This document shows positions 9,813 through 18,906 of a stretch of 64,000 nucleotides of DNA, piece by piece; positions within the stretch are counted from its first letter, which is position 1, and every line of letters starts with the position of its first letter. A program made the position numbers and the translations under genes. The notes under the pieces are model-generated. The model had not been told where the DNA came from and ran no database searches. It saw nothing but the letters and a program-made list of their open reading frames with translations. This stretch comes from Candidatus Ornithomonoglobus intestinigallinarum (lineage in GTDB: Bacteria; Bacillota; Clostridia; UBA1381), in contig DVLU01000073.1 of the NCBI GenBank assembly GCA_018715365.1, positions 1 through 64,000 on the forward strand. The letters are read 5' to 3'.

Positions 9813-10816
9813 TATCGGAAATTGCGTTTGTGGCGTTTACGAAAAACGGCGCCGGGCTTGCCGGAAAAATAAGACGCAAAATCGGCGGAAGCGTGTTTGT
9901 TTTTCACAGGCACGCAAGCGGGGACACTAAAGCGTTTGACGATACGGGGACACTGATTTCAGCGCTTTTTGAGGAATGCCGGGCAATAATTTTCATCGGC
10001 GCTTGCGGAATTGCCGTAAGAGCCGTGTCGCCGTATGTAAAAAGCAAAAAAACAGACCCTGCCGTAATCGCTGTTGACGAAAAGGGCAGATATGTTATAC
10101 CGCTTTTGTCGGGCCATATCGGCGGCGCAAACGAGCTGGCAGAGCGCATTGCGGAAATAACGGGCGGCGAAGCCGTTATAACGACGGCTACGGATATTAA
10201 CGGCAAATTTGCCGTTGACGTATACGCGCAAAAGCATTGTCTTGCAATAGGCGATTTTGACGCGGCAAAGAAAATTTCGGCGGCGCTGCTTAACGGCGAA
10301 AAAGTCGGATTTGTTTCTGAGATTGAAAGCTTCGGCGTTCCGGAAGGCTTGTGCGGGGACACCGAATGCGAATACGGAATATGCGTTTCCGAAGAAGAAA
10401 AAAAACCGTTTTTGCACACGCTTAACCTTTATCCGAAAAACCTTGTGCTCGGTATAGGCTGCCGCCGCGGAGCGGCAAGCATAGACGAAGCGGCGCGCGG
10501 CTGCGCCGGCGATATTTCGCGCATATGCGCCGTTGTTTCGATAGATTTAAAACGCGACGAAGCGGCAATTCTGAATTTTTGCCGTGCAAACCGCATAAAA
10601 TTTATAACCTGCACGGCGGAGGAGCTTATGAACACGGAAGGCGATTTTTCGTCCTCCGAATTTGTAAAGGGCGTGACCGGCGCGGATAACGTATGCGAAA
10701 GAAGCGTTGTCTGCTTCGGCGCGGAGCTGATAAAGAAAAAGCGTGTCTGCGGCGGAGTTACGGCGGCGCTCGGGAAAATAAAACCGCCGTATTTGTTTGG
10801 AGAAGAAAAAGTATGA
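9800..10816 (+). CDS. cbiG: Cobalt-precorrin-5A hydrolase CbiG
   Basis: IFIGACGIAVRAVSPYVKSKKTDPAVIAVDEKGRYVIPLLSGHIGGANELA; LGIGCRRGA. Confidence 0.95.
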   Translation: MREIISEIAFVAFTKNGAGLAGKIRRKIGGSVFVFHRHASGDTKAFDDTGTLISALFEECRAIIFIGACGIAVRAVSPYVKSKKTDPAVIAVDEKGRYVIPLLSGHIGGANELAERIAEITGGEAVITTATDINGKFAVDVYAQKHCLAIGDFDAAKKISAALLNGEKVGFVSEIESFGVPEGLCGDTECEYGICVSEEEKKPFLHTLNLYPKNLVLGIGCRRGAASIDEAARGCAGDISRICAVVSIDLKRDEAAILNFCRANRIKFITCTAEELMNTEGDFSSSEFVKGVTGADNVCERSVVCFGAELIKKKRVCGGVTAALGKIKPPYLFGEEKV

Positions 10817-11535
10817 AATTATATGTTGTTGGCTTCGGCCCCGGCAATGAGGACGGAATGACGGCTGAGGCAAAGCGCGTCCTCGGGGAATGCGAGCTTA
10901 TAGTGGGCTACAGAACGTATACGGAGCTTATAAGAAAATATTTTCCGGGAAAAAGCTTTTACGATACGGGCATGAGGGGCGAAAAGGAACGCTGCCGCTA
11001 TGCCGTTGAAAAGGCGTCGGAAGGCGTTAAAACAGCCGTTGTATGCAGCGGTGACGCGGGCGTTTACGGCATGGCGTCGCTTGCTTTTGAAATTGCCGGG
11101 GACACGGAGGTTGACATTGAGGTGATACCGGGAGTAAGCGCGGCAATGAGCGGCGCGGCGCTTGCGGGAGCGCCGCTGTCCGATGATTTTGCGGTAATAA
11201 GCTTAAGCGATTTGCTCACTCCGCACGATGTGATTCTAAAGCGTATAGAGGCCGCGGCGGCTGCCGATTTTGCGATATGTATTTATAATCCGTCAAGCAA
11301 AACGCGCAGCGGCCATTTAAAACGCGCGTGTGATATTATTTTAAAATACAGGGATAAAAGCACCGTGTGCGCCGTTGTGAAAAATATCGGCAGAGAAGGC
11401 GAAAGCGCTGTTTTAGTGTCCCTTGAAAAGCTTGGGGACACTGAAACCGACATGCGCACAACTGTTTTTATCGGCAATTCGCGAACGAGAAAAATAAAAA
11501 ACAAGATGGTGACGCCGAGGGGGTATAAGCTGTGA
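10813..11535 (+). CDS. cbiH: Precorrin-3B C17-methyltransferase CbiH/CobJ
   Basis: KLYVVGFGPGNEDGMTAEAKRVL, VCSGDAGVYGMASLAFE, IYNPSSKTR. Confidence 0.95.
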   Translation: MKLYVVGFGPGNEDGMTAEAKRVLGECELIVGYRTYTELIRKYFPGKSFYDTGMRGEKERCRYAVEKASEGVKTAVVCSGDAGVYGMASLAFEIAGDTEVDIEVIPGVSAAMSGAALAGAPLSDDFAVISLSDLLTPHDVILKRIEAAAAADFAICIYNPSSKTRSGHLKRACDIILKYRDKSTVCAVVKNIGREGESAVLVSLEKLGDTETDMRTTVFIGNSRTRKIKNKMVTPRGYKL

Positions 11536-12278
11536 GAACGCTTCTTTTCGGCGGCACGACCGAAGGGCGCGAAGCGGCCGCGATATTAAAGGAAAGCGGC
11601 GCTGACTTTATTTTGTCGGTTGCAACCGAATACGGGCGCGAGGTCATGAAGGACAGCGGAATAAATATTTTATGCGGCAGGCTTGGCGCGGATGAAATTG
11701 CGTCGCTCATAAAAAAAGAGGGAATAAAGCTTGTTATAGACGCAACGCACCCGTATGCCGAAAAAGCGTCGGAAAACATAGAAGCGGCCTGCCTGGAAAC
11801 GAGCACCGAATATCTTGCGATAACGCGCGAAAGCGAACGCATTGACGGCGGGCTGGTTGTGGAGAGCGCGGCGGAAGCCGCAGCGGCGGCGGCAGAGCTT
11901 GACGGAAAAATCTTTATAGCAACCGGCTCAAAGGAGGCGGAAGCGTTTAAAATTTTGCCGCCGGAAAGACTTACCGTAAGAGTGCTGCCGTCGGAGGAGA
12001 ACATTAAAAAGCTTGAAAGCATGGGCGCGGTAAATATCATCGCGGCAAAAGGGCCGTTTTCCGAAGCCGAAAATATAAAAATGATGAGCGGCTGCGGGAT
12101 ACTCATAACAAAGGAAAGCGGCAAAAACGGCGGCTTCGGCGAAAAGCTGTCGGCGGCAAAAAAACTCGGCATGAAAGTAATTATAATAAAAAGACCGCGC
12201 GGGAAACGCGGTATATCGATAGAGGAATTTGAAAAAAATTATGATTTACATATTGGGAGCCGGTCCGGGGAACGGTGA
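11532..12278 (+). CDS. cbiJ: Precorrin-6A reductase CbiJ/CobK
   Basis: TLLFGGTTEGREAAAILKESGA, DATHPYAEKASENI, AAKGPFSEAENI. Confidence 0.92.
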   Translation: MRTLLFGGTTEGREAAAILKESGADFILSVATEYGREVMKDSGINILCGRLGADEIASLIKKEGIKLVIDATHPYAEKASENIEAACLETSTEYLAITRESERIDGGLVVESAAEAAAAAAELDGKIFIATGSKEAEAFKILPPERLTVRVLPSEENIKKLESMGAVNIIAAKGPFSEAENIKMMSGCGILITKESGKNGGFGEKLSAAKKLGMKVIIIKRPRGKRGISIEEFEKNYDLHIGSRSGER

Positions 12279-13398
12279 AATGCTCACGCAAAGAAGCGCG
12301 GAGCTTTTAAGGGACGCGGACGTTGTAGCAGGTTCGGGCCGCCTCGGCAGCCTGGCAGAAAAGCTTTGCGGCAAAAAATTCATACAATGCTTCGGCGCAA
12401 GGGAAACGGCGGAGCTTTTAAAGGGCTTTAAGGATAAAAAATGCGCCGTGCTCTTTTCGGGCGATACGGGCTTTTTCAGCGGCGCGAAAATGCTCTTAAG
12501 GGAGCTTGAGGGTATGGAGTACGAAATTATTCCGGGCGTCAGCTCAATATCGTATTTCTGCGCAAAGACGGGCGAAAGCTATGATGATGCGTTTATCGTT
12601 TCGTCGCACGGGCGTGAGTGCAATATTGTGAGCCATGTGCGCGGCCATAAAAAGACGATCGCGCTTTTGGGCGAAAACCCGTGCGCGAAGCTTGCGGAAT
12701 ACGGCTTTGGAAATTTACGCGTTTATTTGGGCGAGCGCCTTTCGTATGATGATGAAAAAATATCGTGCGGCACGGTAAATGAATTCGCAAAATATAAGCC
12801 CGACCCCTTAAGCGTTATAATGATAATAAACGGCGCGCCCTCCGAGCGGCGCTTCGGAATAGGCGACGATGAATTTATACGCGGCAGCGTACCGATGACA
12901 AAGTCGGAAATACGCGCGCTTGCGATGTCAAAGCTTGATATTAAAGCGGCGGACATATGCGTTGACGTCGGCGCCGGAACGGGCTCCGTCAGCGTGGAGA
13001 TGGCGCTCGGCTGCCCGTTCGGCAAGGTGTACGCCGTTGAAAGGAACGATGAAGGCGCGGAGCTTATCGGGAAAAACGCGCGCAAATTCAAAACGGACAA
13101 TATAGAAATAATCCGCGGCGCCGCTCCGGGCGCGCTGCCGGACATTGTACCCGGCAAGGCTTTTATAGGCGGCTCGGGCGGCAGCCTTGCGGAAATAATT
13201 AAAAGGCTTTATGCGCTGAACCGCGGCATAAAAATTGTAATAACGGCCGTAACTCTCGAAACGGTTTCGGAAGCGTGCGCCGTGCTTGACAAGTTTCATG
13301 CCGATTACACAGTAACGCAGATTTTTGCGGCGCGCTCCGTCAGGGCGGGCGGCAAAACGCTTATGAAGGCGCAGAACCCCGTATTTGTAATAGGCTGA
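12241..13398 (+). CDS. cbiET: Fused precorrin-6Y/6B methyltransferase-decarboxylase (CbiE-CbiT)
   Basis: N-terminal tetrapyrrole methylase (ILGAGPGNGEMLT, VLFSGDTGFFSGA) and C-terminal SAM methylase (CVDVGAGTGSVSVEMA). Confidence 0.92.
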   Translation: MIYILGAGPGNGEMLTQRSAELLRDADVVAGSGRLGSLAEKLCGKKFIQCFGARETAELLKGFKDKKCAVLFSGDTGFFSGAKMLLRELEGMEYEIIPGVSSISYFCAKTGESYDDAFIVSSHGRECNIVSHVRGHKKTIALLGENPCAKLAEYGFGNLRVYLGERLSYDDEKISCGTVNEFAKYKPDPLSVIMIINGAPSERRFGIGDDEFIRGSVPMTKSEIRALAMSKLDIKAADICVDVGAGTGSVSVEMALGCPFGKVYAVERNDEGAELIGKNARKFKTDNIEIIRGAAPGALPDIVPGKAFIGGSGGSLAEIIKRLYALNRGIKIVITAVTLETVSEACAVLDKFHADYTVTQIFAARSVRAGGKTLMKAQNPVFVIG

Positions 13399-13427
13399 AA
13401 TTCCCGTGCGGAAAGGAATGATTAAGA

Positions 13428-14762
13428 ATGAAAAGAATAATGATCGCCGGCACAAAAAGCGGCTGCGGAAAAACCACGGTAACGTGCGCGCTGCTTAAGG
13501 CGCTTGTAAACAGAGGCAAAAAAGTCGCTTCGTTCAAGTGCGGGCCGGATTATATAGACCCCATGTTTCACAGGGTGGTAATAGGCACAAGCTCGTATAA
13601 TCTTGACAGCTATTTCTTTGATGAAAATACGTTAAAATATTTATTTGCAAAGCACAGCCTCGATATTTCTGTTATAGAGGGCGTTATGGGCTTTTACGAC
13701 GGTCTTGAATTTACCGACAGCGCAAGCTCGCATGAGATTTCCGCTATAACCGATACGCCCGTTGTGCTTGTCGTAAACGCAAAAGGCATCGGGAATTCCG
13801 TCGGCGCCGTTATAAAGGGCTTCCTCGATTATTCGAAAAGCAACATCAAGGGCGTTATTTTCAACGGCGTAACGCATATGACGTATGAACGTATGAAAAA
13901 GCTGTGCGAGGGGCTCAAGGTTAAGCCGCTCGGATATTTCCCGTATACGGAAAGCGCCGCAATAGAAAGCAGGCATCTGGGGCTTGTTACGGCGGCGGAG
14001 ATAGACGACATTAAGGAGCGTATGGAGCAGCTTGCGAGAACGGCGGAGGAATGCCTTGATATAGACGGCATACTGGAGCTTTGCTCGGAGAGCAGGATAA
14101 AATATTCGCCGGTGGTTTTTGACAAAATTGCCGATGTGCGAATCGCCGTAACGGACGACAGGGCGTTTTGCTTTCATTACAGGGAAAGCCTTGAGCTTTT
14201 GGAGGAGCTTGGCGCGGAGCTTGTGTATTTCAGCCCGCTTGCCGATAAAAAACTGCCGGACGGCATAAACGGACTTATTTTAAGCGGCGGCTATCCGGAG
14301 CTGTACGCGGCGGAGCTTGAGGAAAACAAGGCGATGCGTGAGAGCATACGCAGTGCGATATTAAAAAATATTCCGTGCATGGCCGAGTGCGGAGGGTTTA
14401 TGTACCTGCACGAGCATATGGGCGATTACAAGAACAAGGAATACGACGGCGTGGGCGTCATCCCCGGCGGCTGCAGGATGCTCGATTCACTGCAGAATTT
14501 CGGCTACATAAAAATGACGGCGCAGAAGGATAACCTGCTCTGCAAACGCGGCGAAAGCATACGCGCGCATGAATTTCATTATTTTTGCAGCGATGCAAAC
14601 GGCGATGCGTTTGTTGCCGAAAAGGGCAGCAGAAGCTGGCGCTGCGTTGTTGCCGAGGGAAATCTTTTCGCGGGATTCCCTCATATCAATTTTTATGCCA
14701 ATCCGGAATTTGCAAAGAATTTTATAAGGAAGTGCGCCGATGTACAAACCGAAAAAGCTTGA
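13428..14762 (+). CDS. cbiA: Cobyrinate a,c-diamide synthase
   Basis: IMIAGTKSGCGKTTVTCALLKAL, FKCGPDYIDPMFH, EGVMGFYDG, LSGGYPELYA. Confidence 0.95.
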   Translation: MKRIMIAGTKSGCGKTTVTCALLKALVNRGKKVASFKCGPDYIDPMFHRVVIGTSSYNLDSYFFDENTLKYLFAKHSLDISVIEGVMGFYDGLEFTDSASSHEISAITDTPVVLVVNAKGIGNSVGAVIKGFLDYSKSNIKGVIFNGVTHMTYERMKKLCEGLKVKPLGYFPYTESAAIESRHLGLVTAAEIDDIKERMEQLARTAEECLDIDGILELCSESRIKYSPVVFDKIADVRIAVTDDRAFCFHYRESLELLEELGAELVYFSPLADKKLPDGINGLILSGGYPELYAAELEENKAMRESIRSAILKNIPCMAECGGFMYLHEHMGDYKNKEYDGVGVIPGGCRMLDSLQNFGYIKMTAQKDNLLCKRGESIRAHEFHYFCSDANGDAFVAEKGSRSWRCVVAEGNLFAGFPHINFYANPEFAKNFIRKCADVQTEKA

Positions 14763-15774
14763 TAAAAGCGCCGCCGAAGCGGCGCGCCGCCGCTGGGCTT
14801 CGATTGCCAAGCCGCTTCACGGGCTCGGCGAATTCGAGGATATAATAATTCAGCTTGCGGCCGTTTCGGGAACGGCGGAGGTTGATATAAAAAAACGCAC
14901 GCTCGTTGTTGTATGCGCCGATAACGGCGTTGTTAAAGAGGGCGTTACGCAGACGGGTCAGAATGTGACCAAGACTGTTGCGGAAAACTTTTTAAAGGGA
15001 GAAACAAGCGCGTGCAAAATGGCGTCGGCAACGGGCTTTGACTTGCTCGTGTGCGATGCCGGCGTTGTCGGCGGAGTGAAGGGCGCCGTTGATTTGCGTC
15101 TGGGAAACGGCACGAAAAATATAGCAGAGGGCCCGGCAATGACCGCGGATGATGCGCTGAAGGGCGTTGAAAACGGCATTGCAATCGTAAAAAAATTAAA
15201 GTCGGAGGGCTGCGCGCTCATCGCAACGGGCGAAATGGGGATAGGAAACACAACAACGTCCTCGGCCGTTGCGTCCGTGCTGCTCGGGAAAGCGCCGTCC
15301 GAGGTGACGGGGCGCGGCGCGGGGCTCGGTACAGACGGGCTGAAACGGAAAATAAGAGCGATAGAAAAAGCGATCGCAATAAACAACCCCGATAAAAACG
15401 ATGTGCTTGACGTAATGTCAAAGCTCGGCGGCTTTGACATCTGTACGCTTGCCGGCGTGTTTGTCGGCGGGGCAGTGTACGGCGTAAACGTTATAATAGA
15501 CGGATTTATAAGCGCCGCCGCGGCGCTTTGCGCTGAGCGCCTTGTGCCGGGCGCGGCCGATTTTATGATAGCGTCGCATTCGTCGAGGGAAACGGCAGCG
15601 GAGGATATTTTAAGGGCGCTGGGCAAACGCGCCGTGATACACGCCGGTATGTGTCTTGGCGAAGGCACTGGAGCGGTGCTTATGGGACCGCTGCTTGACG
15701 CATCGCTTGCCGTTTACAGCGAAATGGCAACGTTCGGGGACATTAAAATCGAGGAGTATAAGGAGCTGTGCTGA
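14740..15774 (+). CDS. cobT: Nicotinate-nucleotide--dimethylbenzimidazole phosphoribosyltransferase
   Basis: VVCADNGVVKEGVTQ, GEMGIGNTTTSSAV, VTGRGAG, HAGMCLGEGTGAVL. Confidence 0.95.
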   Translation: MYKPKKLDKSAAEAARRRWASIAKPLHGLGEFEDIIIQLAAVSGTAEVDIKKRTLVVVCADNGVVKEGVTQTGQNVTKTVAENFLKGETSACKMASATGFDLLVCDAGVVGGVKGAVDLRLGNGTKNIAEGPAMTADDALKGVENGIAIVKKLKSEGCALIATGEMGIGNTTTSSAVASVLLGKAPSEVTGRGAGLGTDGLKRKIRAIEKAIAINNPDKNDVLDVMSKLGGFDICTLAGVFVGGAVYGVNVIIDGFISAAAALCAERLVPGAADFMIASHSSRETAAEDILRALGKRAVIHAGMCLGEGTGAVLMGPLLDASLAVYSEMATFGDIKIEEYKELC

Positions 15775-16289
15775 TACTTGTGACGGGCGGCAGCGCAAGC
15801 GGAAAATCGGAATTTGCCGAAAATAAAGCGGCAGGCTTCGGCGGCGTTAAAATATACCTTGCCGCAATGAAGCCGTTCGGAAAGAGCGCTGCCGAAAGAA
15901 TAGAAAAACACAGAAGAAACCGCGCCGGCAAGGGCTTTGAAACTGCAGAGCGCTTCACCGATATAGGCGGCGCAAAGGTAAGCGGGACGGTGCTGCTTGA
16001 GGATTTGGGAAATGTCATCGCAAACGAAATGTTTTCGGGGGACACTAAAATCAACGGGGACACCGAAACGGAATTACTCGCCGAAAAGATATTCAATGAT
16101 ATTTTAACGCTCTATAAAAGCTGTGAAAATCTTATAATCGTGAGCGATAACGTCTTTGAGGACGGCTGCGGCTACGGCGCGGAAACGGAAAAATATATCG
16201 AGCTTGCGGGAAGGCTTAATATTATGACCGCATCGTCGGCCGACGAGGTTTGGGAGGTAGTGTGCGGCACGGCCGAACGCATAAAATGA
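15768..16289 (+). CDS. cobU: Adenosylcobinamide kinase / guanylyltransferase CobU (divergent C-terminal half)
   Basis: LVTGGSASGKSEFAE P-loop, RIEKHRRNR, LLEDLGNVIANEM, LAGRLN..ADEVWEVV. Confidence 0.85.
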   Translation: MLILVTGGSASGKSEFAENKAAGFGGVKIYLAAMKPFGKSAAERIEKHRRNRAGKGFETAERFTDIGGAKVSGTVLLEDLGNVIANEMFSGDTKINGDTETELLAEKIFNDILTLYKSCENLIIVSDNVFEDGCGYGAETEKYIELAGRLNIMTASSADEVWEVVCGTAERIK

Positions 16290-16305
16290 AGAAGGGAAAG
16301 AAAAA

Positions 16306-17079
16306 ATGCTTGCTTTAAAAGCCGTTAGAGCGGCTTTTTCAATGTATTCGCGCATACCTGCGGGCCGCGCGGAATTTGATGAAAAATCGTTTAAATATGC
16401 GCTGTGCGCGTTTCCGCTGATCGGAGCGGCGATAGGCATGGCAGAGCTTGCATGGGCGTTTTTGTGCCGGGCTCTCGGATTTGATACGGTGCTTTATGCT
16501 GCCGCGGCGGCTGCCATACCTGCGGCAATAAGCGGCGGTATCCATATGGACGGCTATCTTGATACGACTGATGCGCTCAATTCCTTTGGGGACACCAAAA
16601 AGAGGCTTGAAATTTTAAAAGACCCGAACAGCGGTGCGTTTGCCGTTATCGGCGGCGTAATTTATTTTATGATTTATTTTGCGCTGTTTACCGAAATCAA
16701 AGCGGCGGAGCAGCTGGAGGCTGTATGCTGCGGATATGTTTTATCGCGCGCGCTTTCTGCGGCCGGAGCCGTATGCTTTAAAAGCGCGCGGCCGTCGGGA
16801 ATGCTCGGCGGCGTGAGCGGTGCGTCAAAAAAGAGAGCCGTTATTGTATCGGCGTGTGCTTTCATAGCCGTTTTCGGGGCTGCGGCCGTTACAGCGTCGC
16901 CCGTATGCGGGATATGCACGCTTGCTGCCGCGGCGCTTGCATTTGCGCATTACAGGCTTAAAGCATATAAAGAATTCGGCGGCGTAACGGGAGATCTTGC
17001 GGGCTGGTTTTTGCAGCGGTGCGAGCTTGCGGTTTTGGCGGCGGCCGTAATATCATGGAGGATAGTATGTATTTTATAA
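16306..17079 (+). CDS. cobS: Adenosylcobinamide-GDP ribazoletransferase
   Basis: MYSRIPAG, GGIHMDGYLDTTDALNS, LKDPNSGAFAVIGG. Confidence 0.92.
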   Translation: MLALKAVRAAFSMYSRIPAGRAEFDEKSFKYALCAFPLIGAAIGMAELAWAFLCRALGFDTVLYAAAAAAIPAAISGGIHMDGYLDTTDALNSFGDTKKRLEILKDPNSGAFAVIGGVIYFMIYFALFTEIKAAEQLEAVCCGYVLSRALSAAGAVCFKSARPSGMLGGVSGASKKRAVIVSACAFIAVFGAAAVTASPVCGICTLAAAALAFAHYRLKAYKEFGGVTGDLAGWFLQRCELAVLAAAVISWRIVCIL

Positions 17080-17420
17080 CGGGAGGACGCTGCAGCGGCA
17101 AGCGCGATTATGTGCGCAGCCGTTTCGGGCTTGAACCTAAAAATATTTTCGACGGCGATTTTTCCGGAGCCGTTTACGGTCTGCATTCATACGTAAAAAG
17201 ACTTACGGAGGAGGGGGCGGACGTTTCGGCGCGCGTCAAAGAGCTTGTAACGTCTGGAGTGAAGGTCATAATTTCCGATGAGGTCGGCTGCGGCATAGTG
17301 CCGGCGGACGAATTTGAGCGCCGATGGCGCGATAACGCCGGCGCGGCAAGCCAAACGGCGGCGGAATACGCCGAAGGTGTGATAAGAGTTGTCTGCGGAA
17401 TAGGGGTGAGGCTGAAATGA
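17067..17420 (+). CDS. Second, short CobU-like P-loop protein (117 aa)
   Basis: YFITGGRCSGKRDYV P-loop and VIISDEVGCGIVPADEFERRWRDNAGAASQ motif of CobU family; lacks central part. Confidence 0.75.
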   Translation: MYFITGGRCSGKRDYVRSRFGLEPKNIFDGDFSGAVYGLHSYVKRLTEEGADVSARVKELVTSGVKVIISDEVGCGIVPADEFERRWRDNAGAASQTAAEYAEGVIRVVCGIGVRLK

Positions 17421-17956
17421 TTTGCCTTATCCGCCACGCAAAAACACGCGGGAACACGGAACGCAGATATATCGGCAGAACGGACGAGGCGATATGCGAA
17501 ACGGAGTCGCTTAACCGCAGTTATCCGCGCGCCGATATTGTTGTAACAAGCGCGTTAAAGCGCGCCGTTATGACGGCGGAGGTTATCTATCCCAATATCG
17601 GGACGATAAAAGACGCACGGCTCAACGAATGTGATTTCGGCGCATTTGAGGGCAGGAATTTTGATGAGCTGAAGGATGTGCCGCAGTACATAAAATGGCT
17701 TGAAAGCGGAGGGACAATTCCGTTTCCGGACGGCGAAAGCCGCAGCCGGTTTTCGGAACGGTGCGCCGAGGCTTTTTTTGAATACACCGAAAAGCTGCGC
17801 GGCAAAAATATTGCGTTTGTCGTTCACGGAGGGACAGTAATGGCTGTTATGGAACGGCTTTTCGGAGGCGGTTTTTACGATTATCAAGTCGAAAACGGCG
17901 GAGGATTTATTATAACGGAGGAAAACGGGAAATGGCTGTCATATACCACGCTTTAG
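17417..17956 (+). CDS. cobC: Alpha-ribazole phosphatase-like histidine phosphatase
   Basis: LIRHAKTRGNTERRYIGRTD RHG-type motif; ECDFGAFEGR; VVHGGTVMAV; position in cob cluster. Confidence 0.85.
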   Translation: MICLIRHAKTRGNTERRYIGRTDEAICETESLNRSYPRADIVVTSALKRAVMTAEVIYPNIGTIKDARLNECDFGAFEGRNFDELKDVPQYIKWLESGGTIPFPDGESRSRFSERCAEAFFEYTEKLRGKNIAFVVHGGTVMAVMERLFGGGFYDYQVENGGGFIITEENGKWLSYTTL

Positions 17957-18906
17957 GCCTTTTGATAGGCTTTTTTGCGGACAGGCTGTTCGGAGAAATA
18001 AACAGCCCGCTCCACCCGATATGCCTTATCGGACGGCTTATTTCGGCTGCGGAAAATACGCTCAGGCGCGTTTTTCCGAAAACGGCACGCGGGGAGCGCC
18101 TGGGCGGCGCGGCGCTTGCCGTAATTGTGTGCGCCGCAGCTGCGGCAGTGCCGATTTTTATAACGGTTACGGCATATCTTGTGTTTCCGCCGGCTCTGAT
18201 ATTTACGGAAGCTGTTTTTTCGTATTTTGTTACGGCCGCAAGATCGCTTCACGATGAGAGCATGAAGGTGTATTACCCCTTGATTAACGGGGACACTAAA
18301 GCGGCAAGGCAGGCCGTTTCGATGATAGTCGGCAGGGACACAGAACCGCTTGACGCGCAGGGGATTATCAGGGCCGCGGTTGAAACCGTGGCTGAAAATA
18401 CGTCAGACGGCGTAACCGCGCCGATGCTGTGGTGCGCGCTGTTCGGCGGCGCGGGCGGCTTTTTTTATAAGGCGGTAAACACGATGGATTCGATGGTGGG
18501 CTATAAAAACGAACGGTATGTGAATTTCGGGAGAGCTGCCGCACGGCTCGATGATTTTGTGAATTTTATTCCGTCGAGGATATGCGCACTGCTTATGATA
18601 TGCGCATCGTTTATATGCGGCTTTGACGGAAAAGCGGCGTATAAAATATGGCGCAGGGACAGGAAAAAGCATAAAAGCCCGAACGCCGCGCAGACGGAAA
18701 GCGTCTGCGCCGGCGCGCTCGGGATACGTCTTGCCGGCGATGCGTACTATTTCGGCAGGCTGTATAAAAAGGAATATATAGGCGACGGGCTCCGCGGCGT
18801 TGAAGCGGAGGATATAAAGCGCGCAAACACGCTTATGTACACGGTATCGTATTTTACGCTGCTGCTTTGTCTGCTTATTTGTCTGCTTATTTGGAGGCTG
18901 TTATGA
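17932..18906 (+). CDS. cbiB: Adenosylcobinamide-phosphate synthase CbiB
   Basis: HPICLIGRLI, AVSMIVGRDTEPLD, AAVETVAENTSDGVTAPMLWCALFGGAGGFFYKAVNTMDSMVGYKNERY. Confidence 0.95.
   Translation: MAVIYHALGLLIGFFADRLFGEINSPLHPICLIGRLISAAENTLRRVFPKTARGERLGGAALAVIVCAAAAAVPIFITVTAYLVFPPALIFTEAVFSYFVTAARSLHDESMKVYYPLINGDTKAARQAVSMIVGRDTEPLDAQGIIRAAVETVAENTSDGVTAPMLWCALFGGAGGFFYKAVNTMDSMVGYKNERYVNFGRAAARLDDFVNFIPSRICALLMICASFICGFDGKAAYKIWRRDRKKHKSPNAAQTESVCAGALGIRLAGDAYYFGRLYKKEYIGDGLRGVEAEDIKRANTLMYTVSYFTLLLCLLICLLIWRLL

Noticed and set aside
17706-17850. GGAGGGACA words in cobC
   Set aside because: Encode SGGTIPF and HGGTVMAV, which are family-typical; not counted.
18335-18345. GGGACACAGAA in cbiB
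   Set aside because: Encodes the conserved VGRDTE motif of CbiB, so it may be coincidental; not counted.
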